A stretch of 18,050 bases of DNA from assembly GCA_002378665.1 (NCBI GenBank), contig DFSO01000014.1, positions 31,326-49,375 on the forward strand. Reading direction: 5' to 3'. Below are positions 14,425 to 18,050 of this stretch, in pieces. The stretch is from Loktanella sp. UBA3435 (GTDB taxonomy: Bacteria; Pseudomonadota; Alphaproteobacteria; Rhodobacterales; Rhodobacteraceae). Made by a program: the position numbers and the translations under genes. A model generated the notes under the pieces. That model saw only the letters and a list, made by a program, of their open reading frames with translations. It made no database searches and had not been told where the DNA came from. Within the stretch, counting starts at the first letter, position 1, and each line of letters starts with the position of its first letter.

Positions 14425-17400
14425 ATGCCTGAAAACGACCACGCATTTGAGCGTCGCTCCATCCCTGAGGACGGTGAATACACGCCAAATCCGCCCGCCC
14501 CCTTTGTCGAGCTTGGTCTTGCCACCTGCTTTTCCTTTTTGCGCGGCGCATCTGATGCCGTGGACCTTGCCACCACCGCTTGGGCGCAAGGTTACGACCA
14601 ACTCGGTTGCGCAGACATCAACAGCTTCGCAGGCGCCGTGCGCCATTATACCCACGCGAAATCTGTCAACATCCGCCCGATCACAGGTACCCGCATCGCC
14701 CTCATCACAGGCGAAACCTTCCTCGCCTACCCGCGTGACCGCGCATCCTATGGCCGCCTCTGCGCCCTGATTTCCAAGGGGCGCATGCGCGATCCAGACG
14801 GTGCATGGCAGGCCAAAGGTGTGTGCGACCTGACCCTTGATGACGTGGCCACACACACCAAAGATTGCATCCTCATCGCCATCCCGCCCCGCGACCTCTC
14901 GCGCTTTACCAAGCGCCTCCCCGCCCTGATAAAACGGCTCCCAAGCCTCAGCCACATCGCCGCCAGCTACCACTACACCGGAGACGACACCGCAAGGATT
15001 AACCGCCTCGACGCCCTCGCTGACCACCATCGCCTCGCGCTTTTGGCCACCAACGACGTGCTCTACCACGCCCCCGAACGGCGCGCCCTGCAAGACGTGA
15101 TGACCTGCATCCGCGAAAAGACAACCATCCACAAAGCAGGGCGACTTTTGCAGGCCAACGCCGAGCGCCACCTCAAATCGCCCGCCGAAATGACCCGCCT
15201 TTTCGCCCGTTGGCCGCACGCAATCAAAGCCAGCCTCAAGATCGCCAAGGCCTGCCAATTCACGCTCGAAGAACTGAAATACGAGTACCCCCATGAGGTC
15301 CTTCCCAAGGGGCGCAGCTCCCTTGAGCAACTCCGTCTCAACACCCTCAAAGGGGCCGCTGAACGTTACCCAAACGGCATCCCCGATGATGTCACCGCGA
15401 CCATCAACAAAGAACTCGCAATGATCAAAGCCAAGGATATCGCAAACTATTTCCTGACCATCGACAGCATTGTGAAATTCGCGCGGCAAGAGGGAATCCT
15501 GTGCCAAGGGCGCGGCTCAGCCGCCAATTCCGCCGTCTGTTATTGCCTCGGGATCACCGCCGTGGACCCTGCGCAGAACGACCTGCTATTCGAGCGGTTC
15601 ATCTCGGAAGACCGCATTGAGCCCCCCGACATCGACGTTGATTTTGAACACGAGCGGCGTGAAGAAGTCATCCAGCATATCTACAAAACCTACGGGCGGC
15701 ACCGCGCGGGGCTTTGTGCGACCGTGATCCATTACCGCCCCCGCTCGGCGATCCGCGAGGTGGGCAAAGTCATGGGGTTATCCGAGGACGTCACCACCGC
15801 CCTCTCGAAAACCATCTGGGGATCGTGGGGCAAAAACGTCGACGGCTCGCATGTGTCGGAAGCGGGCCTCGACCTTTCTGACCCGCTCTTGCGCCGCACC
15901 ATCATCGTGGCCCAACAAATGATCGGCATGCCGCGGCATTTGGGCCAGCATGTGGGCGGTTTTATCCTGACAGAAACCCCGCTTTTGGAGACCGTCCCCA
16001 TCGGCAATGGCGCCATGGCAGACCGGACATTTATCGAATGGGATAAGGACGATATCGAAGCGCTTGGCATTTTCAAGGTCGACATCCTCGCTCTTGGCAT
16101 GCTCACTTGCATCCGCAAATGTTTTGATCTGATCCGCGCCCATTACGGTCACGACTTGACCCTCGCCAACGTACCGCAAGAGGACAGCCGCGTTTACGAT
16201 ATGCTGTGCAAAGGCGACAGTATCGGCGTCTTTCAAATCGAGAGCCGCGCGCAAATCAACATGCTCCCACGCCTGCGCCCGCGCACCTTCTACGACCTCG
16301 TGATCGAGACCGCCATCGTCCGCCCTGGTCCGATCCAAGGCGATATGGTCCACCCTTACCTGCGTCGCCGTCAAGGTATCGAACCCGTCGCATACCCTGC
16401 CCCTGCAGACCCGCACGACCCCGCCGAACTGAAGAAAATCCTCGGGCGCACCCTTGGCGTGCCGATTTTCCAAGAACAGGCAATGAAAATCGCGATGGAG
16501 GCCGCGCAGTTCAACTCCAAAGAGGCGAACCAATTGCGCAAGGCCATGGCCACCTTCCGCTCCACAGGCACCATCGGCCTGCTTGAGGAAAAGATGGTCG
16601 GACGCATGGTTGCACGTGGCTATCCAGAAGACTTCGCTGTCCGCTGCTTCAACCAGATCAAGGGCTTTGGCGAATACGGTTTCCCCGAAAGCCATGCCGC
16701 GAGTTTCGCGCAACTGGTCTATGTTTCAAGCTGGCTCAAATGCCACTTCCCCGATGCCTTCTGCGCGGCCCTGCTGAATTCTCAACCGATGGGGTTTTAC
16801 GCACCCGCACAACTTGTCCGCGATGCGCAAAATCACGGCGTGATCGTGCATGCGCCCGATATCAACTTCTCCGACTGGGACAGTACGTTAGAGCCGATCA
16901 GCACAGGCGGTTGGGCGATCCGCCTTGGCCTACGACAAGTGGGCGGCTTGCGTAGCGACGCCGCCGCCAAAATCATGCACGCCCGCAATGAGCCCTACCG
17001 CGACATCGCAGACCTACAATCGCGCGCCAAAGTCTCAGCCGCCCATGTGCACAGACTGGCCGAGGCCGACGCCATGCGCTCACTCTTCATCGATCGCAGG
17101 CAAGCGCTATGGGAGGCAAAGGGCCTGCGCGACGCACCCGATCTGCCCCTTTTCCAAGGCCACGCGGATGAGGGCACAGAGGCGACCGTCCCCCTGCCCG
17201 TCATGCCCACCTGCGAACAGGTGGTGGCCGATTACCAAACCATGCGGCTCTCACTCAAAGCGCATCCAATGTCCTTTCTACGTAAATCGATGACCAAACA
17301 GGGATTCGTGACCACGCAGCAATTGTTACAGACCAGACATGGGCAAAAGATTAAAATGGCAGGGCTTGTTCTGATCCGCCAAAAACCAGGCACGGCCAAG

Positions 17401-17697
17401 GGCGTGTGCTTTATCACCATTGAGGACGAATTCGGCGTGGCCAACCTCGTGGTCTGGCCCAAAATGATGGAAACCTACCGCAAAACCGTCATGCAATCGC
17501 GACTGTTGCTGATCGAAGGCTACGTGCAGCGCGACGTCGAAATCATCCATGTGGTGGCGCAGCATCTTGAGGATAAAACCGATGCGCTGGCACGTCTTGC
17601 TACGGCGTCAGACACCCCACAACGCCCGCAGTCCAGCCCTAGCCCGACACATCCAAGAAACCTGCGCATCATCCCCAAAAGCCGCGACTTCCACTGA
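14425..17697 (+). CDS. dnaE2: Error-prone DNA polymerase III alpha subunit DnaE2
   Basis: C-family polymerase that performs translesion synthesis with ImuA and ImuB. The 1090-aa length fits DnaE2. The N-terminal PHP domain opens with LATCFSFLRGAS; the HxH of active PHP domains is replaced (GxA by alignment), so metal binding there is doubtful. The polymerase core has GRGSAANS (362-369), PPDIDVDFE (400-408) with catalytic Asp404 and Asp406, and FKVDILALGM with the third Asp at 553. FQIESRAQINMLPRLRP and ETAIVRPGPIQGDMVHPYL are intact. An OB-fold region follows (KMAGLVLIRQKPGTAKGVCF, then FGVANLVVWP), ending in the family tail PKSRDFH. No ribosome binding site precedes ATG 14425; a repeat ends 9 bp before it. 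It is probably read through from imuAB or translationally coupled to the bridging frame. Confidence 0.96.
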   Translation: MPENDHAFERRSIPEDGEYTPNPPAPFVELGLATCFSFLRGASDAVDLATTAWAQGYDQLGCADINSFAGAVRHYTHAKSVNIRPITGTRIALITGETFLAYPRDRASYGRLCALISKGRMRDPDGAWQAKGVCDLTLDDVATHTKDCILIAIPPRDLSRFTKRLPALIKRLPSLSHIAASYHYTGDDTARINRLDALADHHRLALLATNDVLYHAPERRALQDVMTCIREKTTIHKAGRLLQANAERHLKSPAEMTRLFARWPHAIKASLKIAKACQFTLEELKYEYPHEVLPKGRSSLEQLRLNTLKGAAERYPNGIPDDVTATINKELAMIKAKDIANYFLTIDSIVKFARQEGILCQGRGSAANSAVCYCLGITAVDPAQNDLLFERFISEDRIEPPDIDVDFEHERREEVIQHIYKTYGRHRAGLCATVIHYRPRSAIREVGKVMGLSEDVTTALSKTIWGSWGKNVDGSHVSEAGLDLSDPLLRRTIIVAQQMIGMPRHLGQHVGGFILTETPLLETVPIGNGAMADRTFIEWDKDDIEALGIFKVDILALGMLTCIRKCFDLIRAHYGHDLTLANVPQEDSRVYDMLCKGDSIGVFQIESRAQINMLPRLRPRTFYDLVIETAIVRPGPIQGDMVHPYLRRRQGIEPVAYPAPADPHDPAELKKILGRTLGVPIFQEQAMKIAMEAAQFNSKEANQLRKAMATFRSTGTIGLLEEKMVGRMVARGYPEDFAVRCFNQIKGFGEYGFPESHAASFAQLVYVSSWLKCHFPDAFCAALLNSQPMGFYAPAQLVRDAQNHGVIVHAPDINFSDWDSTLEPISTGGWAIRLGLRQVGGLRSDAAAKIMHARNEPYRDIADLQSRAKVSAAHVHRLAEADAMRSLFIDRRQALWEAKGLRDAPDLPLFQGHADEGTEATVPLPVMPTCEQVVADYQTMRLSLKAHPMSFLRKSMTKQGFVTTQQLLQTRHGQKIKMAGLVLIRQKPGTAKGVCFITIEDEFGVANLVVWPKMMETYRKTVMQSRLLLIEGYVQRDVEIIHVVAQHLEDKTDALARLATASDTPQRPQSSPSPTHPRNLRIIPKSRDFH

Positions 17698-17701
17698 GTC
17701 G

Positions 17702-17729
17702 GTGCACGTCTGGTGCACGCGCAGTGCAC
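17702..17729. repeat. Three GTGCAC palindromes spaced exactly 11 bp
   Basis: GTGCAC occurs at 17702, 17713 and 17724, one helical turn apart, and the outer copies extend to GGTGCAC and GTGCACC. It begins 4 bp after the dnaE2 stop. It could be a protein-binding array or a stem-loop closing the dnaE2 transcript (7-bp outer stem, no T-run). Confidence 0.55.
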
Positions 17730-17829
17730 CCAACGCTGTTGCGCCATTTCTGAAGTTGTCCGCCGTCAGGGTTTTTGAAACCAAAGGTCGCTTGAACTAA
17801 GAGAGTGTTTGCAGGCCATTTCGCGCAGC

Positions 17830-17848
17830 TTTAGATTTTTGATCTAAA
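17830..17848. repeat. AT-rich hairpin downstream of dnaE2
   Basis: TTTAGAT and ATCTAAA form a perfect 7-bp stem around TTTTG. It is AT-rich with no clear T-run after it, so it is a poor intrinsic terminator. Role unknown. Confidence 0.4.
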
Positions 17849-17866
17849 TATCCGATAATCGCATGG

Positions 17867-17932
17867 CTGGGGGTATCACTTTTCCGAACTAAACTCGATA
17901 CCGCCACGAACACCCCCAAACTGGGGGGTATC
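17867..17932. repeat. Repeated GGGGGTATC motifs with an internal hairpin
   Basis: CTGGGGGTATC (17867-17877) recurs as CTGGGGGGTATC (17921-17932), with an inverted GATACC at 17897-17902 between them. ACCCCC (17912-17917) pairs with GGGGGT (17924-17929) around AAACTG. Clusters of short direct and inverted repeats like this are seen at recombinase attachment regions, but no integrase is in the window. Confidence 0.45.
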
Positions 17933-18030
17933 GTATCAAGCGCCATAAGATGGCACTGGAAAACAAGAAGGAACAAAACCCTTATAACACACGGTGTTTT
18001 GGACGTCATTGGATAAATATGGATATAAAA

Positions 18031-18046
18031 TGGTGCCCCCACACGG
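18031..18046 (-). other. tRNA 3'-end-like sequence, possible attachment-site core
   Basis: On the minus strand the sequence reads CCGTG-TGGGGGC-A-CCA, laid out like the 3' T-stem, acceptor strand, discriminator and CCA of a tRNA. The bases before it (TCAG) do not fit a T-loop, where A58 is near-invariant. It may therefore be a duplicated tRNA end left by integration rather than a functional tRNA. The window ends 4 bases further on. Confidence 0.3.
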
Positions 18047-18050
18047 CTGA

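Larger units (their letters stand above)
17698..18050. other. 353-bp region without a supported gene
   Basis: It follows dnaE2 and reaches the right edge. It holds the GTGCAC triplet, an AT-rich hairpin, repeated GGGGGTATC motifs and a tRNA-3'-end-like sequence. Its lower GC than the cassette and clustered short repeats recall an integration-site or element boundary. Two open frames here (a minus-strand one at 17797-18042 and a plus-strand one from 17950) lack ribosome binding sites and recognisable motifs. Confidence 0.6.

Noticed and set aside
14139..14432. Bridging frame annotated as a protein-coding gene
   Set aside because: Its sequence is translated repeat; kept only as a possible translational-coupling frame, not as a gene.
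17797..18042. 81-aa minus-strand open frame
   Set aside because: No ribosome binding site, no recognisable domain, and it runs across hairpins and repeated motifs; likely chance.
18031..18050. Start of a functional tRNA gene on the minus strand
   Set aside because: The acceptor/T-stem layout fits, but the loop bases (TCAG) break the near-invariant A58 and the window ends, so no cloverleaf can be built.
17950..18050. Plus-strand frame from ATG 17950 open to the edge (MALENKKEQ...)
   Set aside because: No ribosome binding site and no family resemblance in 33 codons; it also overlaps the tRNA-like sequence.

Overview
The window looks like chromosomal DNA of an alphaproteobacterium, most likely Rhodobacterales (Roseobacter-type). 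Three things support this: an imuA-imuB-dnaE2 mutagenesis cassette, a LexA box of the alphaproteobacterial direct-repeat form GAAC-N7-GAAC, and the high-GC codon use. The lineage is inferred from gene content, not from a marker gene.

Region 1 (about 1-8812) is a D-xylose locus. A minus-strand operon reads xylF (periplasmic binding protein), xylH (permease), xylG (ATPase), xylB (xylulokinase), xylA (xylose isomerase), then two unrecognised genes: an acyltransferase-like protein and a membrane protein cut by the left edge. The ROK repressor gene xylR diverges from xylF. Together they import xylose by a CUT2-type ABC transporter and convert it through xylulose to xylulose 5-phosphate. The 222-bp divergent promoter region holds two near-identical 19-bp boxes in inverted orientation. 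One overlaps the best -35 of the xyl operon and the other lies just before the xylR start, so they are good XylR operator candidates.

Region 2 (8812-11583) holds an exported Ca-loop (VCBS/FG-GAP) protein with a C-terminal ASPIC/UnbV domain, whose start codon overlaps the xylR stop, and a convergent periplasmic di-heme cytochrome c peroxidase/MauG-like enzyme. Their functional link is unproven.

Region 3 (11584-17697) is the SOS translesion cassette. A LexA box overlaps the -10 upstream of imuA. imuA and imuB are 3 bp apart. imuB carries an unusual N-terminal extension of about 90 residues. A 282-bp gap before dnaE2 contains a large inverted pair of structured repeats, and dnaE2 has no visible ribosome binding site.

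Region 4 (17698-18050) has no supported gene. It contains three GTGCAC palindromes spaced exactly 11 bp apart, hairpins, repeated GGGGGTATC motifs and, at the very edge, a sequence resembling the 3' end of a tRNA, which could mark an integration site.

I see no clearly new defence or mobile system. The strongest leads are the paired operator-like boxes, the repeat and bridging reading frame inside the mutagenesis cassette, and the UnbV protein/di-heme enzyme pair.
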